A DNA stretch of 11,000 bases from Deinococcus sp. Marseille-Q6407 (GCF_946848805.1 NZ_CAMPFU010000003.1:325001-336000), one strand, 5' to 3'. Numbered from the stretch's first letter, positions 1 through 6,868 are shown. Numbers and translations: made by a program. The notes: a model not told the origin generated them from the letters alone.

Positions 1-314
1 CCCTCCTGCAGGCCCCGCTGGGTTGCCATCGGGCGGTCCATCAGGCGGCTGCTGACGCTGGCAGCCTGGCGGATTTCGTCCTGGCCGAGATTGTGCAGCG
101 AGCGGGTGCCCTCGGTAAAGTTGAGGCTCTGGCTATCGCCGCGCAGCAAGCCGGCCACGAATTCATCGGCTTTCTTTTCCAACTCGGTCTTCTCGTTGTC
201 GCTGAGCTTGACCATCTCGTCACCCTGCTCTCTGGCGATCACCGGCACCGGCTGGGGCGGCTCCAAGGCAGGCAGAGATTCGGGTGGGGTCAGTTCCAGG
301 TCTTGTTTGGTCAT
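1..314 (-). CDS. TelA-family toxic anion resistance protein, N-terminal part (truncated by window edge)
   Basis: The first 104 codons are present, and the rest of the gene lies beyond position 1. The visible protein starts with a loose Pro/Glu-rich segment (LTPPESLPALEPPQPVPV), followed by a charged helical stretch. It then has the pattern FTEGTRSLHNLGQDEIRQAA and the motif SRLMDRP at residues 91-97. This order (short disordered leader, helix, 'lG..ei..a...s..l.rp') is that of TelA/KlaA family proteins, which are linked to tellurite and other toxic-anion resistance and are mostly cytosolic helical proteins of unproven biochemistry. The start is the ATG at 312-314. It has a good ribosome binding site, AAGGAG, about 7 nt upstream, so this gene is read from a leadered message, unlike its neighbours. 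It lies on the same strand as msrB and frnE but behind a probable terminator. The family call rests on the N-terminal third only. Confidence 0.72.
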   Translation of the reverse strand, partial: MTKQDLELTPPESLPALEPPQPVPVIAREQGDEMVKLSDNEKTELEKKADEFVAGLLRGDSQSLNFTEGTRSLHNLGQDEIRQAASVSSRLMDRPMATQRGLQE

Positions 315-455
315 GGTAGGACTCCTTGGAAAAAGAGGGAATGGGTAGCTTTACAGGTACAGAGGTAGCGCACGGAGGTGGGAAAGTCATCCAACTTTAG
401 CTGGAGAAGGCCCGGCACTGCTTCAGCGCCCCAGGGCCAGCGGAAGAAGCGAGCC

Positions 456-496
456 ATAAAACAACAGGGAGAAAGGCGGCCTCGCCTTCTTCCCTG
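456..496 (-). terminator. Probable intrinsic terminator of msrB
   Basis: Arms at 465-478 and 483-496 pair as 6 bp, a 2x2 internal loop and 6 bp around a 4-nt loop. On the minus strand the hairpin is followed by TTGTTTTAT. It lies about 50 nt behind the msrB stop codon and upstream of the TelA-family gene, so it should separate the two transcription units. Confidence 0.65.
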
Positions 497-546
497 ATAC
501 GCGCTGACCAGGCCCCCCGTTCCAGGTGAGGCCTGCCGAAAATGCT

Positions 547-1008
547 TTACTCGAACAGCTGGCGGTAATCGCCGTAGCCTTCGGCTTCCAGCTGACCGAC
601 CGGAATGAAACGTAGCGCGGCCGAGTTGATGCAGTAGCGCAGGCCACCCTGTTCCTGGGGGCCGTCTGGGAAGACATGGCCCAGATGCGAGTCGGCCGCC
701 TGAGAGCGCACCTCGGTGCGGGGGTACATCAGCTTGTAGTCGGTCTTCTCGTTCAGCTGGGCGATGGGCCGGGTAAAGCTGGGCCAGCCGCAGCCGGCGT
801 CGTACTTGTCGCGCGAGGAAAACAGCGGCTCGCCGGAGACCACATCCACATAGATACCGTCTTCGGTGGTGTCCCAGTACTCGCCGGTAAAGGCCCGCTC
901 GGTGCCCTCGTGCTGGGTCACCTGATACTGCTCGGTGCTGAGGCTGGCTTTCAGGTCGGTGTCGGCAGGCTTGGTGTAGCCTTCGCTCTTCCAGGTGGGT
1001 TTGGTCAT
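547..1008 (-). CDS. msrB: Peptide-methionine (R)-S-oxide reductase MsrB, zinc-free type
   Basis: A 153-residue single-domain cytosolic protein that reduces methionine-R-sulfoxide in oxidised proteins, with electrons normally supplied by thioredoxin. The MsrB fold signatures are present: TGEYWD (41-46), GCGWPSF (72-78), [12 protein letters not shown] (106-117) and [11 protein letters not shown] (124-134). Cys126 in RYCIN is the catalytic sulfenic-acid cysteine. Cys73 in GCGWPSF is the expected resolving cysteine. The two CXXC zinc sites of E. coli MsrB are replaced (VVSG near 56-59 and SQAA near 102-105), so this is the zinc-lacking form, as in Bacillus. Length matches the family. The gene sits 114 nt downstream of frnE on the same strand. 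No Shine-Dalgarno sequence precedes the ATG; instead a TAGACT hexamer ends 6 nt before it, which suggests a leaderless mRNA. Confidence 0.96.
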   Translation of the reverse strand: MTKPTWKSEGYTKPADTDLKASLSTEQYQVTQHEGTERAFTGEYWDTTEDGIYVDVVSGEPLFSSRDKYDAGCGWPSFTRPIAQLNEKTDYKLMYPRTEVRSQAADSHLGHVFPDGPQEQGGLRYCINSAALRFIPVGQLEAEGYGDYRQLFE

Positions 1009-1014
1009 GGGCCC

Positions 1015-1020
1015 AGTCTA
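1015..1020 (-). promoter_or_regulatory. -10-like element (TAGACT) for leaderless msrB
   Basis: On the minus strand TAGACT is followed by exactly 6 nt (GGGCCC) and the msrB ATG. This spacing puts the transcription start at or next to the A of the start codon. No convincing -35 hexamer is visible 16-18 nt upstream. Inferred from sequence spacing. Confidence 0.5.
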
Positions 1021-1122
1021 GAAAGCCGGCCAGAAGGGCGTATGGCAGGCCGGCACATTCCGCCTTGTCCGGCCCTCCATGCCCGGCTCAGGAAACCAGG
1101 GACTCGTTACCGGAGACTGGCT

Positions 1123-1893
1123 TCAGGAGTCCTGGGCACTGCCGGCCGGCTGCCCAGGCAGGGCGCAGGCACCGTCCTCGCAGACCGCGCCGGTTTCGCC
1201 GTCGCCCAGCAGGGTCAGCGGCTGGGGATGCTGGGCGTCCCAGGCCTGCTGCAGCGCGGCCAACATCACTTCGGACGGCTGGGCGCCGCTGACGCCGTAC
1301 TGACCACCCAGCACGAAGAACGGCACGCCACGGATGCCCAGGGCTCCGGCGCGGGCTTCGTCGGCGCGGACATCGTGGGCATATTCATTGCTGCTCAGCA
1401 CCCGCTCCACGTCTTCGGCAGGCAGACCGATTTCTGCCGCCAGCCGGCGCAGCACCGCCGGGTCCGAGACCAGCTGGCCCTCGGTAAAGTAGGCGCGCAT
1501 CAGCCGCTCGTGGGCGGCGCCGGCCAGACCGAACTTCTCTGCCAGATGAATCAGCCGGTGGGCATCAAAAGTATTGCCGAAGCGGGCCTGACGCCAGTTG
1601 AATTCCAGTCCCACCGAAGCAGCCCGCGCCGCAATCTGCTCCTGAGACGCAGCGGCCTGGGCTTCGTCAATGCCGTATTTGGAAGCCACCGCCTGCGCCA
1701 GGTTGCCGCCCGGATCGGCGGCGATGGTGGGGTCCAACTCGAAACTGCGCCAGCGAATCTCCACCTGGTCGCGGTGCGGGAACTGCTCCAGCGCCCGCTC
1801 CAGTTCCCGCTTGCCGATATAGCAAAAAGGGCACACAACGTCGGACCAGACCTCGATACTGAGGCGCTCTGCAGAAGGAGAAGAAAGAGTCAT
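1123..1893 (-). CDS. frnE: FrnE-type DsbA-family protein disulfide oxidoreductase
   Basis: A 256-residue thioredoxin-fold protein of the DsbA/FrnE (2-hydroxychromene-2-carboxylate isomerase-like) superfamily. The active site CPFC is at Cys21-Cys24 after strand IEVWSDVV. A long helical insertion follows, and the cis-proline loop GVPFFV is at 189-194 (Pro191). Near the C-terminus is a second cysteine pair, Cys238 and Cys243, in a CX4C arrangement. D. radiodurans FrnE (DR0659) is an experimentally studied disulfide isomerase/oxidoreductase important in oxidative stress, and it carries the same CXXC plus C-terminal CX4C pairs, so orthology is very likely. There is no signal peptide, which indicates a cytoplasmic enzyme, unlike periplasmic DsbA. 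The gene is transcribed away from the nitronate monooxygenase-like gene and toward msrB. The start ATG at 1891-1893 lacks a Shine-Dalgarno; a CAGAAT hexamer lies 6 nt upstream. Confidence 0.9.
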   Translation of the reverse strand: MTLSSPSAERLSIEVWSDVVCPFCYIGKRELERALEQFPHRDQVEIRWRSFELDPTIAADPGGNLAQAVASKYGIDEAQAAASQEQIAARAASVGLEFNWRQARFGNTFDAHRLIHLAEKFGLAGAAHERLMRAYFTEGQLVSDPAVLRRLAAEIGLPAEDVERVLSSNEYAHDVRADEARAGALGIRGVPFFVLGGQYGVSGAQPSEVMLAALQQAWDAQHPQPLTLLGDGETGAVCEDGACALPGQPAGSAQDS

Positions 1894-1899
1894 GCAGGC

Positions 1900-1905
1900 A
1901 TTCTG
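1900..1905 (-). promoter_or_regulatory. -10-like element (CAGAAT) for leaderless frnE
   Basis: On the minus strand CAGAAT matches TATAAT at the A of position 2 and the final AAT. It ends 6 nt before the frnE ATG. No Shine-Dalgarno is present between it and the start. A clear -35 box is not visible. Weak on its own, but the spacing repeats that of neighbouring genes. Confidence 0.35.
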
Positions 1906-1947
1906 TGCCCCGGCGAGCCCTCACACCGTGAGACAAGGCGCACGGCC

Positions 1948-1953
1948 TAAGAT
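1948..1953 (+). promoter_or_regulatory. -10-like element (TAAGAT) for a leaderless flavin oxidoreductase mRNA
   Basis: TAAGAT lies 6 nt before the ATG at 1960 (gap GCGGCC), with no Shine-Dalgarno in between. This is the geometry of a leaderless transcript. The -35 region is poor. The frnE promoter lies on the opposite strand, so the 66-nt intergenic region carries both promoters back to back. Confidence 0.45.
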
Positions 1954-1959
1954 GCGGCC

Positions 1960-2988
1960 ATGCCCAGACCCAGAGCTGCCACCTTGCCCTCCCAAATACC
2001 GCTGGTGCAGGCGCCGATGGCCGGAGTCACCACGCCGCAGCTGGTGGCCGCTGTCAGCGACGCCGGCGCACTGGGGTCACTGGGCGCCGGCTATCTGAGC
2101 GCCGAGCGGCTGACAGACGAGCTGTCCCGCGTCCGGCAACTGACCGACCGGCCCTTTCTGGTCAATCTGTTTGTGCCGGACCCGGAGCCGCAGTTCAGCG
2201 CGGAGCAACTGACGGCGGCGCTGGACGCCCTCCAGCCGATGCTGGATGATCTGCAGCTCCCTCGCCCGGGGCTCCGGGCACCCTACGCGGCCGACTTTGG
2301 GGCGCAGCTGGAGGCCCTGCTGGCCGCACCGCCGGCAGCCGTGTCCTTTACCTTTGGCTTGCCAGCAGCCGACACCATTCGGCAGTTCCAGGCTCAGGGC
2401 ACCCGAGTCTGGCTGACCGTGACCAGCCGCGCCGAGGCAGAGCAGGCCGCGCAGCTCCAGCCGGATGCGCTGGTGGCGCAGGGCGGCAGCGCCGGAGGCC
2501 ACCGCGGTGGCTGGCAGGAAGACGCGCTGGCGCCTACCCTGGACCTGACCCGGCAACTGCTGGACCTGAGCCTGCCGGTCATAGCTGCCGGCGGCCTGAT
2601 GACCCCGGCCGACGTGCGCCGGGTGCTGGACGCCGGCGCTGCCGCAGCCCAGTGCGGCACCGCTTTTTTGCTGGCGCAGGAAGCCGGCACCTCGGCTCCA
2701 TATCGGGCGGCGCTGGAACGCGCCCGGCAGGGCGGTGAGGCAGCCACCACGGTGCTGACGCGCGGCCCCTCCGGGCGGCTGGCCCGCAGCCTTGCCAACC
2801 GGTTGAGTGCGGTGGAAACGGTGCTGCCCTACCCGGCTCAGAACGCCCTGACCCAGCCGCTGCGGGCTGAGGCGACCCGGCAGCACCGACCCGAATGGCT
2901 GAGCCTCTGGGCCGGCGAAGGGGTGGCGGAGCTGACAGGCGAGCAGAGTGCCACCGCACTGGTGGCCTGGCTCGCTTCCGAGCTGTAG
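1960..2988 (+). CDS. NAD(P)H/FMN-dependent oxidoreductase of the nitronate monooxygenase (2-nitropropane dioxygenase) family
   Basis: A 342-residue TIM-barrel flavoprotein, predicted to be cytosolic. The first strand carries [12 protein letters not shown] (17-28), the family's N-terminal signature. GGSAGGHRG (175-183) supplies the FMN-phosphate loop and His181, the position of the catalytic histidine in class I nitronate monooxygenases. [11 protein letters not shown] (209-219) and [15 protein letters not shown] (231-245) complete the phosphate-binding end of the barrel. Class I enzymes oxidise propionate-3-nitronate and other alkyl nitronates; substrate here is inferred, and members of this family are also FMN-linked quinone or enoyl reductases. 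The start ATG is required because the next in-frame ATG (residue 20) is inside the conserved first motif. Only 19 nt separate its stop from the convergent racemase-family gene. Confidence 0.88.
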   Translation: MPRPRAATLPSQIPLVQAPMAGVTTPQLVAAVSDAGALGSLGAGYLSAERLTDELSRVRQLTDRPFLVNLFVPDPEPQFSAEQLTAALDALQPMLDDLQLPRPGLRAPYAADFGAQLEALLAAPPAAVSFTFGLPAADTIRQFQAQGTRVWLTVTSRAEAEQAAQLQPDALVAQGGSAGGHRGGWQEDALAPTLDLTRQLLDLSLPVIAAGGLMTPADVRRVLDAGAAAAQCGTAFLLAQEAGTSAPYRAALERARQGGEAATTVLTRGPSGRLARSLANRLSAVETVLPYPAQNALTQPLRAEATRQHRPEWLSLWAGEGVAELTGEQSATALVAWLASEL

Positions 2989-3007
2989 CTATGCGGTAAA
3001 AGAGCCG

Positions 3008-4123
3008 TCAGTCCCGTGACATGATGGGCGCCGCGTCCAGGCGGTCACCAGCGCCGTTCACCACCACCTTGCCGATGTAATCAGAGTTCATCAGGTGCAG
3101 GGCGCCCATGTACTTCAGGCGGAACCGGACATGGTCGCCCACCTTGAGCCCGGCAGCATTCTCACCGGCGTCCAGCACCAGCATGTCGGAGCTGGCGTCC
3201 AGCACGCCCAGCGACTCGTCCTCCAGAATCAGGTACTGGGGCGAGACATCCAAGTAGCCCACATCCAGAATGGCGCGGTAGGCGGTGGCCCCCTGCTCAT
3301 AGCCGCTATCCGCCGTGGCACCGAAAGGATTTTTGCCCAGCGGGCCCGAAGGGTTCATGGGCTTTTCCGACAGCTCAATCACCTGGGCGTGCAGCTCCAG
3401 CACGTCGTCGTACATGTCCTCGAAGGTCGCTTCCCTGACCAGATCGGCCCCGAAATACAGCGCTTCGCCCACCCGGAAGTGGTTCACGCTGGCCGGCAGC
3501 AGCCCGGCTTTCAGCAGCGGCAGGGTCACGGTGGTGCCGGCGCTGACCCAGGGAATCTTTACACCGTTTTTCAGCTCCAGAATGGTCCGGTACAGCCCCA
3601 GCTGAATCAGCTTGTCCTCGCTGGGCATCACGCCGCTCAGACAGTTCAGGTTGGTTCCGATCCCGATGACCTCGATGCCCGGCAGCCCGAAGACCTGAGC
3701 ATAAAAGCTGTCCAGGTCCTCCCGCATGACGCCTTCGCGCAGGTCGCCCATCTCAATCATGATGATGACCTTGTGGACCCGGCCCTGGCGCACCGCCTCG
3801 TCGGAGATCAGGCGCAGCGTCTCCAGCTCGGTGTTGAACGACACATCGGCCCAGCGCACCAGGTCTTCCACGTAATCCCAGGCGGGCGGCTTGATATACA
3901 CCGTCTGGGCTTCGGGACACAGCCGCTTGATGACGCGCAGGTTGCTGATCCGCGAATCCAACACCTCGCGCACGCCCAGGCGCAGCACCTCGCCGATGAA
4001 CAGCTCGTTGCCGCAAAACAATTTGGTCACCACGCCCCAGTCGATGTTATGGCCAGCAAACAGGGCCTGGAGATGGGCGTAGTTATGAGCCAGCTTGTCG
4101 CGGTTGAGGGTGACAAACGCCAT
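3008..4123 (-). CDS. Alanine/ornithine racemase-family PLP-dependent enzyme
   Basis: A 371-residue fold-type III PLP enzyme resembling clostridial ornithine racemase (Orr) more than classical Alr. The PLP-binding lysine is Lys34 in VVTKLFCGN. Other Orr-like blocks are LDSRISNL (55-62), IIMIEMGDLREG (120-131), GIGTNLNC (154-161), SAGTTVT (194-200) and NHFRVGEALYFG (214-225, phosphate-binding side). Next come the C-terminal beta-domain segment PSGPLGKNPFG (258-268) and LGVLDASSDMLVLD (305-318). The family interconverts L- and D-amino acids such as alanine, ornithine, lysine or serine; substrate cannot be read from sequence. Deinococcus peptidoglycan contains L-ornithine, so an ornithine-linked role is possible but unproven. 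Its ATG shares one base with the stop of the upstream acetyltransferase gene (TGATG), implying translational coupling. No terminator is visible before the convergent stop at 2988. Confidence 0.86.
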   Translation of the reverse strand: MAFVTLNRDKLAHNYAHLQALFAGHNIDWGVVTKLFCGNELFIGEVLRLGVREVLDSRISNLRVIKRLCPEAQTVYIKPPAWDYVEDLVRWADVSFNTELETLRLISDEAVRQGRVHKVIIMIEMGDLREGVMREDLDSFYAQVFGLPGIEVIGIGTNLNCLSGVMPSEDKLIQLGLYRTILELKNGVKIPWVSAGTTVTLPLLKAGLLPASVNHFRVGEALYFGADLVREATFEDMYDDVLELHAQVIELSEKPMNPSGPLGKNPFGATADSGYEQGATAYRAILDVGYLDVSPQYLILEDESLGVLDASSDMLVLDAGENAAGLKVGDHVRFRLKYMGALHLMNSDYIGKVVVNGAGDRLDAAPIMSRD

Positions 4124-4572
4124 CAGCGAGTCAGCCGCATTTCGAGGTATTTGTTGGTAAAGCCGTAGCGCTCGTAGAGGGCGCGGGCCGGGTTCTGCGG
4201 CTCCACGTGCAGCGCGATGGAGCCCTGCAGTGTCCCGGTGATGGCTTCCATCAGGCTCTTGCCCACGCCCTTGCCCCGGCTGTCTGCATGCACCGCGATA
4301 TACACCAGAATATTTTCGGGAATAAAGCCGCTCATGCCGGTGCGGTTGGTGATGGACGCGCCCAGCAGACGCTCGCCCTCACGGGCCGTAAAAACCGCGC
4401 CGCCGCGTTCCTCAGCGTAGCTCAAGCAGGCCTGAATATCCGGCAGGTCGTCGCCGTATTCTTCCAGATGGGTCAACAGGAACTGCGCCACCTCTTCACG
4501 CAGCGCCGGGTCCAGCGGTGGCTGGCCAGGTCCGAGGGGAGAGACAGCGGTCTGAACAGTGGTCTGGGTCAT
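4123..4572 (-). CDS. GNAT-family N-acetyltransferase
   Basis: A 149-residue single-domain acyl-CoA-dependent acetyltransferase, predicted cytosolic. GNAT motif A is VYIAVHADSRGKGVGKSLM (90-108), with the acetyl-CoA pyrophosphate loop RGKGVG at 99-104. Motif B is LHVEPQNPARALYERYGF (121-138), the usual 'N..A..lYe..GF' helix. An in-frame extension up to about 4704 exists, but the ATG at 4570-4572 is preferred because AAGAGG lies about 8 nt upstream and the extra 44 residues are low-complexity and outside the fold. The gene overlaps the racemase-family gene by one base and is the first gene of that two-gene operon. Acceptor substrate is unknown; an amino acid or small amine related to the racemase product is an inference from the operon. 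The 245-nt upstream region contains two perfect dyads. Confidence 0.88.
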   Translation of the reverse strand: MTQTTVQTAVSPLGPGQPPLDPALREEVAQFLLTHLEEYGDDLPDIQACLSYAEERGGAVFTAREGERLLGASITNRTGMSGFIPENILVYIAVHADSRGKGVGKSLMEAITGTLQGSIALHVEPQNPARALYERYGFTNKYLEMRLTR

Positions 4573-4677
4573 GGGAAAACCTCTTTTCGGCGGAGGATGT
4601 GGTGAAAGGCACCGGGCCGGCTTACTGCTGGGCCGGAATGAATTTGCTGCGCTTCTGGCTTTCACGCAGGCACAGCT

Positions 4678-4690
4678 GCTGACTGTCAGC
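4678..4690. repeat. Perfect 13-bp dyad (GCTGAC-T-GTCAGC)
   Basis: Two 6-bp arms flank a single central T. It lies about 105 nt upstream of the acetyltransferase start, between that gene and ftsH. The tight palindrome is the size of a half-site pair for a dimeric repressor. On the minus strand it includes CTGACA, which could be a -35-like hexamer, but no good -10 follows. Function inferred only from symmetry and position. Confidence 0.35.
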
Positions 4691-4697
4691 CTAACGC

Positions 4698-4723
4698 GGG
4701 GCACAGAAGCGACACTGTGCCCC
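4698..4723. repeat. Perfect 9-bp inverted repeat with 8-nt loop upstream of the GNAT-racemase operon
   Basis: GGGGCACAG at 4698-4706 and CTGTGCCCC at 4715-4723 are exact complements. No T-tract follows on either strand, so it is a poor intrinsic terminator. It could be an operator, a leader-RNA hairpin or a transcript-end stabiliser. It lies 7 nt from a second dyad at 4678-4690. Confidence 0.4.
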
Positions 4724-4773
4724 TCTACGCTGGTGGCCCAGAAATCACTGTCTATCAGTTGGCCTAGAGCAGA

Positions 4774-4800
4774 TGAAAAGAGGGCAAGCGCCCCCTCCTT
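4774..4800 (-). terminator. Probable intrinsic terminator of ftsH
   Basis: On the minus strand a G-rich arm, with GGGC just before the GCTT loop, pairs with GCCCTC and is followed directly by TTTTC. Outer pairs include G-U wobbles. It lies about 20 nt behind the ftsH stop codon, the expected place for termination before the GNAT-racemase operon. Confidence 0.6.
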
Positions 4801-4817
4801 TCAGGCCACTTCGGTCT

Positions 4818-6701
4818 TCAGGCCAGCCCGGGCTTGAGGCGCGGCCGGCCGCTCTCAGGCGTGGCGGCGGCCGCCGGTTCCTGTGCCGGCAGGGTGCCTC
4901 CCTGCACCACAGCGGCCAGTTCCTCGCCGCTGAGCGACTCGCGGGCCAGCAGAGCGTCGGTCAGGCGGTGCAGCAGGTGGGCATGTTCGGTCAGCAGGTC
5001 CACGGCACGCTGGTACTGGCTGTTCAGCAGCTCGGTCACCGCCCGGTCAATCGCCTCGGCGGTCTGGTCGCTGTAACTGGCCGGCTGCGGGCCATAGCCC
5101 AGATAATTGCTGCCTTCCTCGGTCAGCGCCAGAGGGCCCACATCGCTCATACCCCACTCGGTCACCATCCGGCGGGCCAGCCCGGTCGCCTGCTGAAAAT
5201 CGTTGGCGGCCCCAGTGGTCACCTCACCTACCGCCACCTGTTCGGCCGCGTGCCCGGCCAGCGCCACACAGAGCCGGTCCAGCATGGCGCTGCGGCTGAG
5301 GTGCAGCCGGTCTTCCGGGGTATACAGCGCCGCTCCCAGCGCCCGGCCACGCGGCACGATGGTCAGCTTGTGGGCCTTGTCAGCGTGCGGCAGCAGCTGA
5401 GCGGCTAAGGCGTGGCCCACCTCGTGGTAAGCCGTGATCCGCCGGTCGGCCTCCTGAATCACCAGGCTGCGTCGCTCGGGGCCCATCAAGACCCGGTCGC
5501 GCGCCTCGTCAATGTCCGACATCAGAATCCGGCCCCTTCCACTCCGGGCCGCCAGCAAGGCCGCTTCATTCAGCAGGTTTTCCAGGTCGGCACCTACCAT
5601 GCCTGCCGTGCGCCGGGCGATCAGGGCCAGGTCCACGCCGGGGTCCAGCGGTTTGGTGCGGGAGTGAATCCGCAGGATTCGCTCCCTGCCCGCGGCGTCC
5701 GGTGCATCCACCACCACCTGCCGGTCAAAGCGTCCCGGACGCAGCAAGGCTGCGTCCAGCACATCGGGCCGGTTGGTGGCAGCCAGAATGATGATGTCCT
5801 GGCCTTCCTCGGCCACCTCGCCCCGGAAACCGTCCATCTCCACCAGCAACTGGTTGAGAGTCTGCTCGCGTTCGTCGTTGCCGCCCTGCATCCCTACACC
5901 TCGTTTGCGGCCGACCGCGTCGATTTCGTCCATAAAGATGATGCAGGGAGCGGCCTTGCGGGCCTGTTCGAAGAGGTCACGCACCCGGGCCGCCCCGACG
6001 CCCACGAACATCTCTACGAAGTCGGAGCCGGAGATGGCGAAGTAGGGGACGCCGGCTTCGCCGGCGACCGCTTTGGCCAGTAGGGTTTTGCCCGAGCCGG
6101 GCGGGCCGACCAGCAGCAGGCCGTGGGGAATGCGGGCGCCTAATGAGCGGTATTTCTCAGGCTGGCGCAGGAAATCGACGACTTCCTGCAGGTCCTGCTT
6201 GGCCTCGTCACAGCCGGCCACGTCCGCAAAGGTCACGCCCACCCGGTCAATGTTCACCACACTGGCGCGGCTTTTGCCGAAAGCGTTGGCGGCCGGGTCC
6301 CCGCTGCCCATCTGGCGCGAGCGCAGCAGCATATACAGCAGCACGCCCAGCAGCACCAGCGACAGCAGCCAGCTGAGCGCCGAAAGCCAGCTGACCCGCG
6401 CCGGCGGTTGATAAGCCACCTTGACTCCGCGCCGCTGCAACTCGTTAAAGGTGAGCTGCGGGTCGCCGGGCAGGGTGCGGGTCTGATAAGGCTCCTTGCC
6501 CACCAGCAGACCGTGAAGCACCAGGGTGTCGCCGTCCGGCGTCAGCACCGCCGTCTCGACCTGCCGGTTTTTCAGGTGATCCGTGAAGTCACTCAGCGGC
6601 ATTTCCTTGGGACCGGGAGAGGCCAGGAGCAGGCCCAGCAGGATCACCAGGATCCCCCCTACCAGCCACTTCCAAGAGCGACTCAGCCAGCCTGCGTTCA
6701 T
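4818..6701 (-). CDS. ftsH: ATP-dependent membrane zinc metalloprotease FtsH
   Basis: A 627-residue hexameric AAA+ protease anchored in the inner membrane, which extracts and degrades misassembled membrane proteins and some soluble regulators. From the chosen ATG, the first membrane helix is at about residues 12-28. An extracytoplasmic domain follows, then a second helix at about 104-127. Walker A GPPGSGKT is at 199-206, Walker B IIFMDEID at 254-261, and the second region of homology [17 protein letters not shown] at 310-326. The zinc site is HEVGH (426-430), with Asp501 in [10 protein letters not shown] as third ligand. Length fits the family (E. coli 644). An upstream TTG at 6785 would add 28 residues, but it has no ribosome binding site. 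The ATG at 6699-6701 has a TAGACT hexamer 5 nt upstream and places the first helix normally. It is divergent from dnaK across a region carrying an HspR operator, so co-regulation is possible. Confidence 0.93.
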   Translation of the reverse strand: MNAGWLSRSWKWLVGGILVILLGLLLASPGPKEMPLSDFTDHLKNRQVETAVLTPDGDTLVLHGLLVGKEPYQTRTLPGDPQLTFNELQRRGVKVAYQPPARVSWLSALSWLLSLVLLGVLLYMLLRSRQMGSGDPAANAFGKSRASVVNIDRVGVTFADVAGCDEAKQDLQEVVDFLRQPEKYRSLGARIPHGLLLVGPPGSGKTLLAKAVAGEAGVPYFAISGSDFVEMFVGVGAARVRDLFEQARKAAPCIIFMDEIDAVGRKRGVGMQGGNDEREQTLNQLLVEMDGFRGEVAEEGQDIIILAATNRPDVLDAALLRPGRFDRQVVVDAPDAAGRERILRIHSRTKPLDPGVDLALIARRTAGMVGADLENLLNEAALLAARSGRGRILMSDIDEARDRVLMGPERRSLVIQEADRRITAYHEVGHALAAQLLPHADKAHKLTIVPRGRALGAALYTPEDRLHLSRSAMLDRLCVALAGHAAEQVAVGEVTTGAANDFQQATGLARRMVTEWGMSDVGPLALTEEGSNYLGYGPQPASYSDQTAEAIDRAVTELLNSQYQRAVDLLTEHAHLLHRLTDALLARESLSGEELAAVVQGGTLPAQEPAAAATPESGRPRLKPGLA

Positions 6702-6706
6702 ACGCC

Positions 6707-6712
6707 AGTCTA
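6707..6712 (-). promoter_or_regulatory. -10-like element (TAGACT) for leaderless ftsH
   Basis: On the minus strand TAGACT ends 5 nt before the ATG at 6701. The same hexamer stands 6 nt before msrB. No Shine-Dalgarno lies between it and the ATG, which supports both this start codon and leaderless translation. The -35 region (near GTTCTT) is weak. Confidence 0.45.
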
Positions 6713-6814
6713 CGGCGGCGGCCAGGCCAAGAACTGTGAACTTCTCTGAAGCTAGCCTTGCCCAGCGCAGCCAGCCCAGCCGCAAACGAAGATGAACGCA
6801 GTCTTAACCGCAAA

Positions 6815-6835
6815 CTTGAGTCTAGGGCACTCAAG
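6815..6835. promoter_or_regulatory. HAIR operator for the heat-shock repressor HspR
   Basis: The sequence is CTTGAGT, 7 nt, ACTCAAG: an exact match to the HAIR consensus (HspR-associated inverted repeat) known from Streptomyces and other actinobacteria and used by HspR in D. radiodurans. The perfect symmetry extends one more A/T pair to 6814-6836. It ends 4 nt before the dnaK -35 box, so bound HspR should block RNA polymerase. HspR is a MerR-like repressor that uses DnaK as co-repressor, giving feedback on chaperone supply. The hspR gene is not in this window. Confidence 0.93.
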
Positions 6836-6839
6836 TCTA

Positions 6840-6868
6840 TTGACAGCCGCTAAATGTGGGACTATGCT
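6840..6868 (+). promoter_or_regulatory. dnaK promoter, TTGACA-17-TATGCT
   Basis: TTGACA at 6840-6845 is a perfect -35, the spacer is 17 nt, and TATGCT at 6863-6868 is the -10. Transcription should start near 6875, leaving an 85-nt leader. A small dyad (ATGCT, 6 nt, AGCAT) spans the -10 and the start point. No CIRCE element is present, so control is by HspR rather than HrcA at this site. Confidence 0.85.

Noticed and set aside
676..1950. A long plus-strand open frame opposite msrB and frnE
   Set aside because: It spans two well-supported minus-strand genes and their promoters and shows no recognisable domain.
3095..4168. A 357-codon plus-strand frame opposite the racemase-family gene
   Set aside because: Gln/His/Val-rich antisense composition, with no family; the minus-strand gene has clear PLP-enzyme motifs.
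4573..4704. A 44-residue N-terminal extension of the GNAT protein
   Set aside because: It contains no fold element, would include half of an inverted repeat, and the internal ATG at 4572 has a good Shine-Dalgarno.
6702..6785. A 28-residue N-terminal extension of FtsH from a TTG codon
   Set aside because: No ribosome binding site is present, and the ATG at 6701 puts the first membrane helix at the usual place, with a -10-like element just upstream.
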